From assembly GCF_954871325.1 (NCBI RefSeq), contig NC_088775.1, positions 89,655,180 to 89,719,179 on the forward strand: a stretch of DNA of 64,000 bases, given 5' to 3'. Source of the stretch: Gordionus sp. m RMFG-2023 (Eukaryota > Nematomorpha > Gordioida > Chordodea > Parachordodidae). Under the pieces are notes generated by a model, which made no database searches, had not been told where the DNA came from, and worked only from the letters and a program-made list of their open reading frames with translations. Positions 1-11,989 of the stretch are shown piece after piece (position 1 is the stretch's first letter; each line of letters opens with the position of its first letter). A program made the position numbers and the translations under genes.

Positions 1-3000
1 TTACGTTCTATATGGGCAATAATTTCAATTTCCTTTTCTTCTTCCGACTTTTCCGCGATGTCGAGATTTTTGTCATCATCTTTCATAATTTTTTTAACGG
101 GGGTTTTAATACTTTTGACCGGTTTTTTTACTTTGAAAACGTTGTAATTATGATCGGTATGTCTAATATGAGGAGAATTGTGGCGTTGATGAGAAGCGGG
201 GCGGCAGGACTTGTGGACTTTTTTAGAGGGTGGTTTAATAGCTATGTCGTTATCGTAGGAGGAACTATTTTGTGCAGGGACAGAATTTCCTATTAAAAAT
301 GTCGAACATTTTTCCTGGTCGCTGTCTGAAATGTTGATTTCTTCCCCTAAATTGCCGTCCACTTTCCCGGCAAAGGGATCTGTCGTTGCTAGTAAGCATC
401 CTTTTTGTCTCTCGGCGTCGTATTTCCTTTTTTCGAAGTTAGGTTTAAAAAAAAATGTAAAAAATTGTAATCGATATTTTGTGTACTAATGGTCATTTTT
501 ATTTTAAGAATACGTCCAAATTTGACCTTTTTTTGTTTTTACCAGGGGGTCCACACCGAAACGAATATCGGTTCGGATTCAGAATTAAACGGTTAAGATT
601 CGTTTTAAAAAATAAAATATGGGGTCGGTTTGAACTCTTGTATACAAATTTATATATAGAAGTATATAGAAAGCGGCACATTTTTTTAAAATATTTATTT
701 CATCAAATATTTTTATAAAATATGGAAATTAAAAATATTTTTAAAAAAATGTCACATAATAACAATATACAAACATTAATAATAAAAAACTTTAACCGAT
801 AACTTATCAATCAATTTTTCAAACAATTAGGACTTATCATAACTTTCTTAACATGAGGTTCGAACCGGTTTACAAGCATTTTTAGCGGTTCAGTTCGGGT
901 TTGGGTAGAAAATTATTTACAGGTTCGGGTTCGATAAAAAATACCGGTTGTTCCTGGTTTTTTTTATTCCCAACACAGTAAGATAGAACTATCCCAACTT
1001 AATTAAGGCTTTTCATTTTTTTTCTTTTACCAATCAAATCTAGATGTAAAAAAATAGGTGTTGAAAGCTATTTTTTTTACAAAAAATTAGTTTTGGAAAA
1101 TTCAACTAGTAAATATTTATCATAAACTTTGAACAAAAATTAAGGAGTAAATATAATACCACAAATACATTTTCTAACAACTTTACTGTAAGTAGATTGT
1201 CATTATATCATGATAATAAAATGGCCGAAAATTATAAGAGGGAAATAATGATGCTCGAATGTAAATAAAAAGTAAAACAGATAATAATATTATATATGAT
1301 AAACTTTTTTAGCCTGCGCGTAAACATGCTTCTTCCCTGTTCACCAATGGAATCAGTCCCTTTAAAAGGCGAAGCGTTTTCCGTCGTTAAACCTTCGAAA
1401 GTCTTGTTTTCGGCGAATTGATCCCCTGCCGAATCCTTTATGACTACCCTACAAAACGTATCCACTTCTTTAAGAGAGATCTAAAAAAAAATCAATTTTT
1501 TTTTGTTCATGATAAACGTTTTATTTCCATTTTGCAAGCAATTACTTTAATTAAGACACGCAATATTGTAAAAAGTATGTAAACTTTTTTCTTAAATAAC
1601 GCTTCAAAAATGAAATATTTAAATTAGAATGTACTTTTCTGCCCTCCAAGAAAAAACGTTTATAAATCTTAGGAGCCGTTAAATTAAGGCGCACGAAACT
1701 TCATAGAAATCATTTTGGAACAGGAACAAAAGGTTTAGGAATCAGAACCCCTTCCTGTTAAATTATCTAAAGATAGGGGAGTCATTTTAAAATTTCTAAG
1801 ACCCGAAATCGCTTGTAATAAAAGTGAAACGTCATTCAAAATGTTGTTTGATTTTATTTCATAGATTATTTTAGATTTTTTTACTCTTTTCTAATTAAAA
1901 AACCTATAAACCGCGTGGAAATATAAAACTAATCTCTTTTTTTGAGTAGAAATTCCAAACTAGCAGAAATATAAATATTTAAATTTCCGGAGGCACAGTG
2001 ATCCTACCTACCTAACCCCACCCCGCCCCTCGGCGCCTTCGAGAATTAAAATAACGGAAAGGAATCAAATTTTTTAAATGTTACTTGAGCAACAATATTT
2101 TTGTGATCATTAGGTAAGTTCGTTTTTTGAGAAGGAAAAGAAGTTGTAGTATGGCAACGGCGTTCCTTGTTGTTGGGAGACATCTTGATCTTGTCCTCTA
2201 GTCCTAAACCAAGAAGGAGGCATTTTAAAAAAGGAGGTATATAATAAGTGTTGTAATCATCACTTTTCAACAGAGCTGAGATCCCTAATCTGAGCTCAAA
2301 ATTTTAAACTCAATTTAGCGGAGTTTGATGACAAAAGCAAAATCGAGACCAATTTTCTGAAAGGAGTCTGAACCTACTTTAGGTCTATATGTGCAACCAA
2401 ACAATCATAAATGCCTGAACCCTAATTTGATTTCACAGTCCGTGCCTGTAAAAGACCTTCAGAGGTATTCAAAATCATTTCCGGTATAGCCCAGCCCGGA
2501 ATATTTATTTTATTTTTTATAGTCGAGCCCGGATTTTTAAAAAATATATTTTTCATTTTTTAAATAACTTTTTTAAACAAGAGAAGAAATGTTTCATCCA
2601 TCAAATAATTTTTTGACTTTTTAATCGATAAGTTGAAACTTTTCCAAAACCTTGTCTCATTAAATACCCGATGAGAATTTATTCGGAAAAACATATCTTT
2701 TTTTGTAAATAATAAATTTTTAACGGCCATTTTTTTACTTGCGCGATTAGACTTCCACTGGACCAACGATGAGCTTAGGAATGCGTTGTTTAGGACCGAA
2801 GACTTGTTTATGGTATCTTTGGGTTTTTGAGCGGCGGCGAATAGCGCTCGATCCGTTGAAGGCAGAAGGGATGTCAGATGGGTCATATTTTGCCCACACT
2901 TTTCTAGCTTCTCCCACGCGTGCGTGTTTATCAGGGCCTGCGATATAAAAAATAAAATATAATTATGATTTATCCCTTCATAAGACAGATAATTTTGGGA

Positions 3001-5049
3001 TGTTACGAGACATGGACAGAGTGTGATTGCTAAATATTCATCGTTTTAATAAAAGTTTATATACATAGTAGTTCGTATTAGGATAGGAAATGTATTGAGG
3101 ATTCAAATATCTAATTATACTGTTGAGAGCCATTTATAAGCTCTCTAAACGATTCAAAATTCAAATTCCAATACCCCGTGGATTCTACAGAAGGAATTTT
3201 CCTCTTCCCAGCTTGTGCCGGGTCATTTTTAAATCAAAATGAATAGTTAAAAAAAAAGAAAAATTAAATTAAATTTTAACCTTTAAATCAGTTTTGGGAG
3301 AACAAAGTATTTGATTATCTAGCAATTCCCGTGACACACTCCTCCCTTCTCCCTTACAAGGCCTTCCGACATGTTTAGATGATGCTCTATCCAAGCCAAC
3401 ATCATTTTTATGACCTTTATTGGTAGCAGTTACCTGGTTCTTATTGGAATCTAGATCCAAATTCTTTGAAGTGGCTAATATCGGGTGTTTCCTTTTGATC
3501 GATCGGCTTCTGATGACTAAGTAAAAAAAATCAAATTAATAATAAATATTTTTTTTCATGCGAGTTATAACTTATAAGTTATCTCATTCAAAAAAGTAAA
3601 TGTTACAGTTACCTTTTTTTTAAAAAAAAATAAGGGAATTAGAGTAATTTCGATATTTTTTTAAAAAGAAGCAACGTGGCCTCTACTAGACTATATTACT
3701 ATATACTTTAATAACCCTACAGTTAAGGTTATAGCTGTTCTACAAGCGTAAAATTTAACAATAGAAAAACGTAATTAAATATATATATAAACCTGAGGGT
3801 GATAAAAACCTTCTTCGTTTGTGGTACTCAGATAAGGATGCACTCAAAAACTCGTTATTCAAGACCGAAAGTGGCGATGGGGGATTTAAGCCCGGTTCCA
3901 AGTTACGCCGGTTAGAACCTGTTTTCGTCTCGAAAGCTGCTCTATCCAAAAGAGGCAGCAACGATACAAGCGGATTCATATCGTGACCGAGGCTATCGAG
4001 TCTGTGCCACGTGGTCAAGTTTATCAGGGTCTTAAAATATTTAAGATTATATATTGATTAATAAACATTGCGCTCTTTAAAAAAATGGGCTAAAACAAGA
4101 TGTTCTGTCATTAACCGATATTACCTAAACCTCGAGATTTGATGGAAAGAAGTCCAAACATTTCTTCCTTATTTTAGGAAATTTCCTCGAAGGTTAGGCA
4201 ATATTTGATTGGCTGAAATCCTAATTAAAAACGCATAACCCTGCATTCACAGTTAACGCAAATTCGCGGCAAAGTAGCGTTAACCATGAATAAGGGGTAA
4301 TTGACGTTTGTAGCAACGCATCAGAAACTACTTTAAAAAATATATATATAATATAATATATCGAAAATTCGTTAAAATAATTATATTATTTTGCTTTCAA
4401 TAATTTCTAATTTGTGGCACAATTTAACATCATCTGTCAAATGGGCCTAGCTAGCTTAGGTAAGGTTAAAATAAACTAAACCTTTTACAATCTTTAAACG
4501 TTCAATCAATGTAATGAGCCTCGCGATTTAATTGTTTTTACTATAAACATCCTCATATCGCACCAATAATTCGGGAGACCATAATATGCCAATCATTATA
4601 CGAACTGACATAAAATTAGTTGTGGATCGTTTAAAAATTACCCTTTATTGGTGATGTTTTTAAACGCAAAGTAGAAGAAAAATTATATATTTTTTAAAAA
4701 AAACTCACTTTTAAATTAAGGCCCACCGGTAGGTTCCTGAACCTGGCGGGCTCTCGTCTTTTCAAGGCGTTGCGACATTTGGGCTTCGTATTGACGGATT
4801 TTAACCGAGGGAGAGGATTAGGAGGGGTTATCATCTCCGCGGATATAACCTTGCTATCCGTGCTCACCTTATTCGTGAGGGATTTCGGAGAACGATTAAT
4901 TAATGGGAGCTTATCGAGAGTTAATGTGCCCGTGATAGGAAGATCGCCTTGGGGTAATTTGGACCTCTTTCTATTCTTGATGCGATCAAACTTGTCGTGC
5001 GCCGCTTCGATGATGAAAGGCTGAATTTGGGAAGATGGGTCGAGCAAAT
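1..5049 (-). CDS. ASX/ASXL-like gene with two tandem DEUBAD exons (partial, multi-exon)
   Basis: Seven exons fit on the minus strand with compatible phases: 5049-4709, 4030-3793, 3516-3281, 2937-2739, 2275-2085, 1480-1305 and 426-1 (continuing off the window). Each begins after AG and ends before GT; the 4709 donor is a perfect GTGAGT. The second and fourth exons carry the DEUBAD signature of Additional sex combs proteins: ALIN/TLIN, then LLP..DR, then LNNEF/LNNAF. In the family this domain binds and activates the BAP1/Calypso deubiquitinase that removes ubiquitin from histone H2A. The other exons encode basic, low-complexity sequence (for example KNRKRSKLPQ near the start of the first exon) that I cannot assign. 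The first listed exon begins inside a codon, so an upstream exon is missing. The last two boundaries (1305 and 426) are weak. No PHD finger is visible; it could lie left of the window. Seen: motifs and phases. Inferred: that all exons belong to one transcript. Confidence 0.6.
2739..2937 (-). CDS. DEUBAD-like exon, second copy
   Basis: A 199-nt exon with the same phases (0 in, 1 out) as the copy at 3793-4030 and alignable to it: ALINTHAWEKLEKCG, LTSLLPSTDRA, SSVLNNAFLSSSL, QWKSNRA. The E of LNNEF is A here. It lacks part of the linker found in the other copy. The acceptor is ATCGCAG and the donor is CAA|GTAAAA. The frame stays open past the donor, so the exact end depends on splicing. Confidence 0.65.
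3793..4030 (-). CDS. DEUBAD-like exon, first copy
   Basis: A 238-nt exon (phase 0 in, phase 1 out). It reads TLINLTTWHRLDSLG, then LVSLLPLLDRA, then an insert of about 15 residues rich in N, P and G, then SVLNNEFLSASL and a basic end (YHKRRR). In ASXL proteins the equivalent line is ALINKHTF ... LLPEVDR ... ALNNEFF. The conserved leucines, the P..DR turn and the LNNEF helix are all present. The acceptor is TTTTAAG and the donor is CAG|GTTTAT, which is weaker than consensus. Confidence 0.65.
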
Positions 5050-5634
5050 CTATTGTGGAAAAATTTTTAGAAAAAGAAAAAAGAATAGTTATTTTAAATA
5101 TACCAGGGTGTCTCGAAATATATTAAGTCTTAGATACATTTGAATTCAGCTTTAGTGCCATTTTTCGGTTTCGTTCGATTAAATGACACGAGTGTTTATT
5201 TATACAATGATCTATAAGACAATTAGTCGGCGTGTCAAACCATAAGCCATCAAGTAGTATATACATCATTAGCAGGATTCTAACCTGATCGTCGACATAT
5301 TTTTCCCCTTAATCATGCATTATAACGCAAAACACAAGCGTACATACTCCGAGAGGTGCATTTGAACATTAGAATTATCAAAATACATATTTGAGATTAC
5401 AATTATTTTCAAAATATTAGATAATTAGACTGGCTCCCAGATATGCTCTCGAGCATAATTAATTTGGGACATTTAATTTAAATGTTCTCATTTGAGTGGC
5501 ATGTATCATCATTGGAATCCAATTTGAAAACGGGTATCAGAATATGGAACAGTGAGCTATCAATATCTAGAATATCCGATGTTAGATCAATTGTATTTAG
5601 GATTTACTTTGATGACATTTTTAAATAAACGAAG

Positions 5635-7162
5635 CAGGCGCGTAACCAATGGGGGGGAAAGGGGGAAATTTCCCCCCCCATCGCAAATTTGACTATTTTT
5701 ATAAATATCATTTTAAGCTAATAAAAATTTTACCCCCACCCTCCAGAACCCCCCCCCCCCACCAATCAAAATTTTACAAATATTTAAATATCAATTTTCC
5801 AACATATTATTCAAAAATATTAATAAAATGGAAAAATATTTAGTCAAAGAGATTGAAATCAAACGATAATTTATAAATAAGGCTGAGCATGAAAAAAAGT
5901 AATGTGTCGTTAGCAGCAATATCATTATTGAATTCAATTGATCAATCAGAGTTTATCATTGCTGCTAGTTGCATCAATAAATTATTTTTAGCTCACTACT
6001 TTGTAGAAATTTACAAAAACCAAATTTAGATTTGGTTCAGGTTATTGATTTGGCGGAAAATATACATGAACAGGTAGATACAATAAGATTGAATGTAGAT
6101 AAATATAGATAAATATTTTCATAATATTTATCTAGACGTTGAATCGAAGGCTAAATTTTATGATATAATACTAATTAAACCTCGTCTAGCACCTAGGCCA
6201 TTATTGAGATGAAGATAAATATTGGCTCAACTGAAGAATATTATAAAATATCCATTTTCATCCCATTCTTAGATACTTTTTTATCGCAAATAAAAGTACG
6301 GGTTTTAGATAAAAAACAAGTCTTTAGCAATCTTCAAGTTTTATTACCCAAAGATCCTTCTTCATTTTCAAATGCCACTATTGGTAAAATTAAATATTTA
6401 GAAAAATTTTATTCCTATGAGATTGATACTGAAATAAATTTAATCAGTGAATTCGAATTGTGGTACAAATATTTATACGTTTAGCTATTTTACCTGAGCA
6501 TGCTATTGATGCGCTCAATCGGTGTAAAGAAACCTTGGCTCAATTTCCTAATATTTCGAAGTTGTTTTATATTCTTGCATGTTTGCCTATTACAACATGT
6601 ACGAATGAAAGGACTTTTTCTAACTTGAGAAGGTTGAAAACATATATACGAAGTACTGAATCTCGGCTAAATGGGTTAGCTCTGTTAAATATACACAGAG
6701 ATTTGGTTCCAACGACAAACGAAATAATTAAAAATCTTGTATTTGATAAGAAGTTAAAAAAACTTGTTAATTTAATTATTTTCTAGTCAATATTTTAAAC
6801 TACTATTAGTATTTTCAATAAAAAAAGTATATTCTACTTATATTGTATGAGAATTTAAGCTGAGGCTAGTTTTTAAAGCAAATTTTATAAAAAAAATGAC
6901 ATTACACTTTATTTCAACTTTACATTTAAAAAAACCTTTACATTTAAAAAAACTTTATTAAATATAATATACCTAACTTGAAATAATAAAAAAGAGGCTT
7001 GTAATATCCTATCCATAAGCACGAATTAGTAAATAATAGTTAAAAATAGAAATATAATTATTATTAAATTATTCATAATTTAATAGAATAGCTAAATAAG
7101 ACCCGGCCGAAGGCCGGGAAAAATTATTTCCCCCCTATAAGAAAATCCTGGATACGCCACTG
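5635..7162 (+). mobile_element. hAT-family DNA transposon, decayed autonomous copy
   Basis: The ends are CAGGCGCGTAACC on the left and a right end that reads CAGTGGCGTATCCAGG on the other strand, both followed inward by G/C runs. The flanking 8-mers AAACGAAG (5627-5634) and GAGCGAAG (7163-7170) match at 6 of 8 positions, as expected for an old hAT target duplication. Inside, plus-strand frames at 6209-6484 and 6460-6786 encode transposase. The second contains the hAT C-terminal dimerisation region (YILACLPITTCTNERTF, NLRRLKTYIR, RLNGLALLNIHRDL). The frames overlap out of register and no complete RNase-H-like catalytic core is open, so this copy is probably inactive. A related copy in the opposite orientation lies at 54038-55441. 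Confidence 0.8.
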
Positions 7163-7170
7163 GAGCGAAG

Positions 7171-8690
7171 ATATTGATATTGAGCGATCTCATTGGAATA
7201 AGAATATAAGAATTTACTTTTAAAAAATTTCTGCGCCGTCTTTATGATACACGACTAATATCTTTTTAATTTACAAAATTATGGTTCGATTTTCTGAGCG
7301 TTAATAAAAGGTCATTTAATAATTAAATTTTTTGATAATTTAAATATTTTGATAGTTTAAATATTTTGTGTTATAAATGTCATTGAACTATTTCGTATAC
7401 ATCGTCCAGTTATATTTATAAGATAAGAATGTGGCTCAAATAAAAAAGGCAGACGATAATATAATTTAATAAAAACTTGGAGAAAAAAAATTAAAAAGGG
7501 CAAATAATTTTTTTGATGCAAACAGTGTAGCAGCCAAAGAAAGAATTTTTGAAACATGATTTAAAAAAAAAATAACAATCAATTACTTCCAGATTATCAC
7601 ATTTTTTTCCCCTATAATCATTTCTATTTAGGGGGAGATTTCCTTCATATCCTAATCCTTTAAAATTTACATCATTTTCTCATATAGCATATTCTCCATT
7701 TTTGAATGGATAACTTTGGTATTATAATCACACAACAAAGTTATAATATTACTGATAGGAACATCACCTTATTTTGTTTGTTTTCTAAGAAAAAACATCC
7801 AACAAAGAAATACCTATAATTAACTTAAGATTTGTTGTGCTAATCCACAAGTTTTTCCCTAATCCAATCCAATATTTATTTACATTAAAAAAATCAATCA
7901 ATTCTACACAAAAAAATATTTAACTGTGCAATCCTAGGAACAAAGCAAAAAATACTTTGAAATTTTGTGTTTTTTATGGTCAAGATGATATTTGGCAAAT
8001 TATTATGAATGATTATGTGCATAACTTTTTTTTTCATCCCTAAAATAAAAATCAGCATCTCATTTAAAAAAATGTAATTTATGGCTACTTCCTTTTAAAA
8101 TACCATTTCTTTTTTAAAACATTGTAAATTAAATTTTGGTTTATTCATTTATTTTATTGAGAAATTATGTAAAATATATAACAATATAAAATTTAAAATA
8201 ATAAAACAAAAACCATGATAATAATAGATTGGATGTTTTTTTTCAACATTTGAATACAATATTTAATATTGGCATAACCCTATTTAGTTAATTTTATTGA
8301 ATCCATATATATAGTAATAAAATAACATATGGATGAAACTCCTAATAAATCAAGATGTAAATTAGAGTCCTACAAAATTAAAATATGTCCTAAATAAAAT
8401 CCATAGGTGTAAAAAAAAAATTGGCCCAACTAGAACATTTACTTTAAATATTCAGAAGTCAGCTTAATACATTTATGATGTTTATATTTATTTATTTCTA
8501 TTTATTACAAAATAGGGTATAAAAATGAAACACTTAAAAATTACATGAACTTTTTCTCAATTATTTAAAATGTTTTAAAATCTTTTAATTGTGATATTTA
8601 ATCAGAAAGAAAGAAAAATATAAAATAAACTTATTTTCAAGTGACTTTAATATAAATATCATTCCAAAAATACTATATATCATATGTTTG
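7171..8690. other. AT-rich non-coding tract
   Basis: No frame with recognisable protein signal was found. The stretch is A/T homopolymers and short degenerate repeats, such as a repeated TTTAAATATTTTG motif near 7337-7366. It separates the hAT insertion from the hypothetical gene at about 9 kb. Confidence 0.5.
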
Positions 8691-8773
8691 TTATAATAAG
8701 TGAATTAAAAAATAATGTTTGAAAATATATATTATATTTAAATTTCTTTCAAATTATACATATATATATATAC

Positions 8774-9430
8774 CCTTTTTTAAGTTATCAAGTAATGATA
8801 AATCTTTAGAACTTTTCTTATTATGGCGAGTAACATGTGATGATCCTGATAATTTTGTTTTTAGTAAAGTTTTATTACTATCATAAACATTTTGTAAATT
8901 AATTTTAGGAGTCTCCAGGACCAATGATGTCAATTTTCTATCATTAATTACATTATCATCACCCTGTTCAATATATCCATGAATATGCTTATGCGAGTAT
9001 AGCTCCTTGTCATTATAAAGGTTCATATCATTAGTCAGAGGTATCTTTAACATTTTCTGATTAATAAATTTGTATGAATTTTTGAATGTATTATTTATAA
9101 AATCACTATTGCTAGAAGTCTTTATTGAATATATTATTGGGCATTTATTATTCTCAGTAACATTCATATTTTCATAATTTGAATTGATATTTGTAAGACT
9201 AAAATTTAGTTCATTTAATGTTTATTTTAAAAAAGGTTTTTTGGATTTTACTATATCTTAATATATATAGATAAGAATAAATAAAATTACTTCATCTATT
9301 ATATACAAACCAATAATAATTTTTATGATGATATAATTTTGCCTCAATATCTTATTAACCCTAAAATTATTTTTTTTTTCTAAGCTATAAAGGGCATCTG
9401 ATATACTATCATTTGGAGTGGAATTCATAC
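8774..9430 (-). CDS. Hypothetical two- or three-exon gene
   Basis: A first exon can start at ATG 9428-9430 (MNSTPNDSISDALYSLEKK). A main exon spans 9198-8774, opened by an acceptor (AAATTTTAG) and closed by GTATAT. It encodes about 141 residues that are polar and rich in N, K and S (for example ENNKCPIIYS, KHIHGYIEQGDDN, RHNKKSSKDLSLLDNLKK). A possible last exon just below 8690 adds only a few residues before a stop, in the matching phase. I do not recognise a family, domain, signal peptide or membrane segment. The balanced amino-acid composition and the length of the open frame in DNA this AT-rich argue for a real gene. The first intron boundary is uncertain, and a single exon of a larger gene is also possible. 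Confidence 0.4.
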
Positions 9431-9439
9431 GTATATTTC

Positions 9440-11130
9440 AAACATTTTCATTCCATGTTAGATGTTTATATGAAAATATAATCCCTAAAGAAATTATTAC
9501 ATGTTGATAGAGAGCCCACAAAATAAAATTGACCAATGATTGATCTTATATGGCTCTGATTTTTTTGGTAATGTAGTTAAAATAAAAGGTACATTATACC
9601 ATGATGGAAAAAAACTGGTAAATTAGTGATTTTCTTAAATATAAAAAATATATTATCCTTAAAGATTTTTACTTTCTATTGGCGATAGTTTAAAAAAAAT
9701 ATTTATATAGAAATTTTAACGATAATTGGTAAAGATCCGACAGATATTTCAAAAATAATTTGCTCATTATCTAATAAAAGTAAAAATAAAGAGAATATTA
9801 GAAATTAAGCGGACTTATCAGCTGTTGAGTTTGATCATTTCGATCGAGAAAGATCTATATCGCATTACTACTTTTCTACTTGAGAAGCCAGTTTACGTTT
9901 TAAAAAAAGTGACACCGAATACAAATACAAGAACCTCTCTTTAACTTTTTTTGGTACAATAAAGATGGAACAAGTAAAAATGTATGTTATCAACATTGAC
10001 AGAAACATTAAATTTCAGGGATATGTCGATATGCTTAAGATATCAATACTGATGACAATTTTTTTTATGCCTAAATTCGATATTTCAAATACAGAATGAC
10101 CACTAAAACCATGAATGAATTTGCTGATAAAAAATGGACAATTAGCAAGCGTTGCTTAAAAATATTGACGAGCGTTTACTTTATTAATTCATGGTTGTTA
10201 TGTAAGTTCCAAGGTTGGAAATAATCTTTGAAGTCTCTATCCCAAGGGTTTTAACAAAGAAAATAATTAATTAACAATCTAATTTATTTGGATATTTCAA
10301 TAAATTCTGAATTCTTGAGAAAGAAATGATTAACAAAAATATTTGTAATAATCTCAACAATAAAAACAAAAAATGATAAAAATAATAATATTTATAAACA
10401 TCAATATAAAACTTATGTTTAATAAAGGCTATGATGAAGCTAATTCAAATGGTTTATAAAATGTATAATAAAGAGAAACATAATAACACATGTATAAAAA
10501 CAATATAATCGGTAAAAAATTATTACTAATCAGAATTTGAAACCGGATAGAAGACAAATCTTAGTATCCGGAATCAGAACCGATTAAGACAATTTATCGA
10601 ATCTGGTTCCAGAAATGTTTTATAACAATAGTGCAAATCATTTATGTTTGATTATATTTTTGTGCAATTTTTAAAAAATATCGTTTTTGAATATTTTTTT
10701 TACCCAAAGCTTTAATCTAAAAATCATCGAAGATCACAAATTTAAAAATTATTTTTTAACAGAGGATAAAAATTTTTCTAAAAAAATTTGGTATTTTTCA
10801 AAAAAATTATTTGAAAAAAAATTCTGTTTAAGTGTGCATTCTTGAAAAAAATCTTTATTTAAATTATCTACAGAGGCCAAAAATTATTTTAATTTTGAAG
10901 AGCATATAAGACTCTGTTATTGTGTGATGAATTTTAGGAGTTTATTTTCTGTCTAGATACTTTAAAGATTGATTACCTCAACTGTGTCTGGAAAAATCGA
11001 ATAAAACCCGGAATTCTAGGACCCATGTTAAATTTATAAACCGGAGCCAAACCCCTTTTTAAACGAAGTTTCAAATATTATAATTTGGAAAACATGATTG
11101 AAAAATTAATATTAAAAATTATTAAATATT
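9440..11130. other. AT-rich non-coding tract with degenerate CCGG repeats
   Basis: No gene was seen. Around 10540-10610 and 10990-11060 there are short GC islands (CCGGA/CCGGAA, GAATCAGAACC, AAACCCGG) of the kind that recur elsewhere in the window, for example 540-960 and 2480-2535. They look like decayed copies of small transposon ends. Confidence 0.4.
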
Positions 11131-11134
11131 GTAT

Positions 11135-11420
11135 ACAAAAGAAAAATTTTTAAATAAAAGGAATGAGTATAGAAATTTTCTAAAAGATTAGCTAAAAAAA
11201 AAGAAGATAACTGAAAAATTGTCCTAAAAAGGAGAAGCTAAATAAATATTTTTTAAAAATTTGTTAGGTTAGGTTATACAAGAATTGATGATTAGGAAGT
11301 AAGATGAACAGATCTCTAAAAAACATCCTACTGTTGTCGTAGATAACTAACCCTCATAATATTAGCTAATCTTTTAGAAAATTTCTATACTCTTTGCTTT
11401 TATTTATAAATTTTTCTTCA
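11135..11420. repeat. MITE-like element with long inverted ends
   Basis: The left arm includes GAGTATAGAAATTTTCTAAA at 11165 and runs on to AGATTAGCTAA. It is matched in inverse at 11362-11392. The similarity extends outward into AAAGAAAAATTT..AAATAAAAG on both sides, giving arms of about 60 bp around a 160-bp centre without coding signal. No target duplication could be fixed. Confidence 0.6.
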
Positions 11421-11989
11421 CTTACGACTCCCAAGGGTGTTTGCCATTAACTATGGGCACGTATTAAATTTTGAAAATAGAAATATATATTTTTTAGATA
11501 TAGGAATGTGCCAAAGCAAAGTACGAATTATTTGCGTTAACCGAGAAATGTTACAAATATAGTCTTAGTTAGGAAGTTCGTTACAGGGTATTGAAGCAAT
11601 ACCATCTGGTATATATAAACTATCATTGAGGAGATCAATTGGCGAAGGTTAATGGTATATAAGCAATATTGTTATTAATTGCTTTGTGTCGAGGCTGGCA
11701 TCCGCAAATTTCTCTGCAATATAGCAAGTGATGATGCTTCTATTGTCTTTTAACCCTTACTTTATTATACCTATTCTCTAACCCATATCTATGTTTCGGT
11801 CTAGATCATCGGGTAATGTAACATTTTAAAAATTAATATTTAAAAAAATTAAATTGATCTGTTTTCTTCAAAATGATCACTGATCAAGATTAAACCAAGA
11901 TCTAATATGAACAAGCAAATAAAACTTTTGAACTATATTTGCCATTAAAAAACTGCTTCAATTTGTATAATCATTTTAGTAATGTATAG

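Noticed and set aside
12-296. Plus-strand frame of 94 residues, rich in F and G
   Set aside because: It is the reverse side of the last visible exon of the minus-strand ASX-like gene, whose own frame is open and has better composition.
4770-5024. Plus-strand frame opposite the first listed exon
   Set aside because: It mirrors the minus-strand exon at 4709-5049, which has a perfect GTGAGT donor and a clean acceptor.
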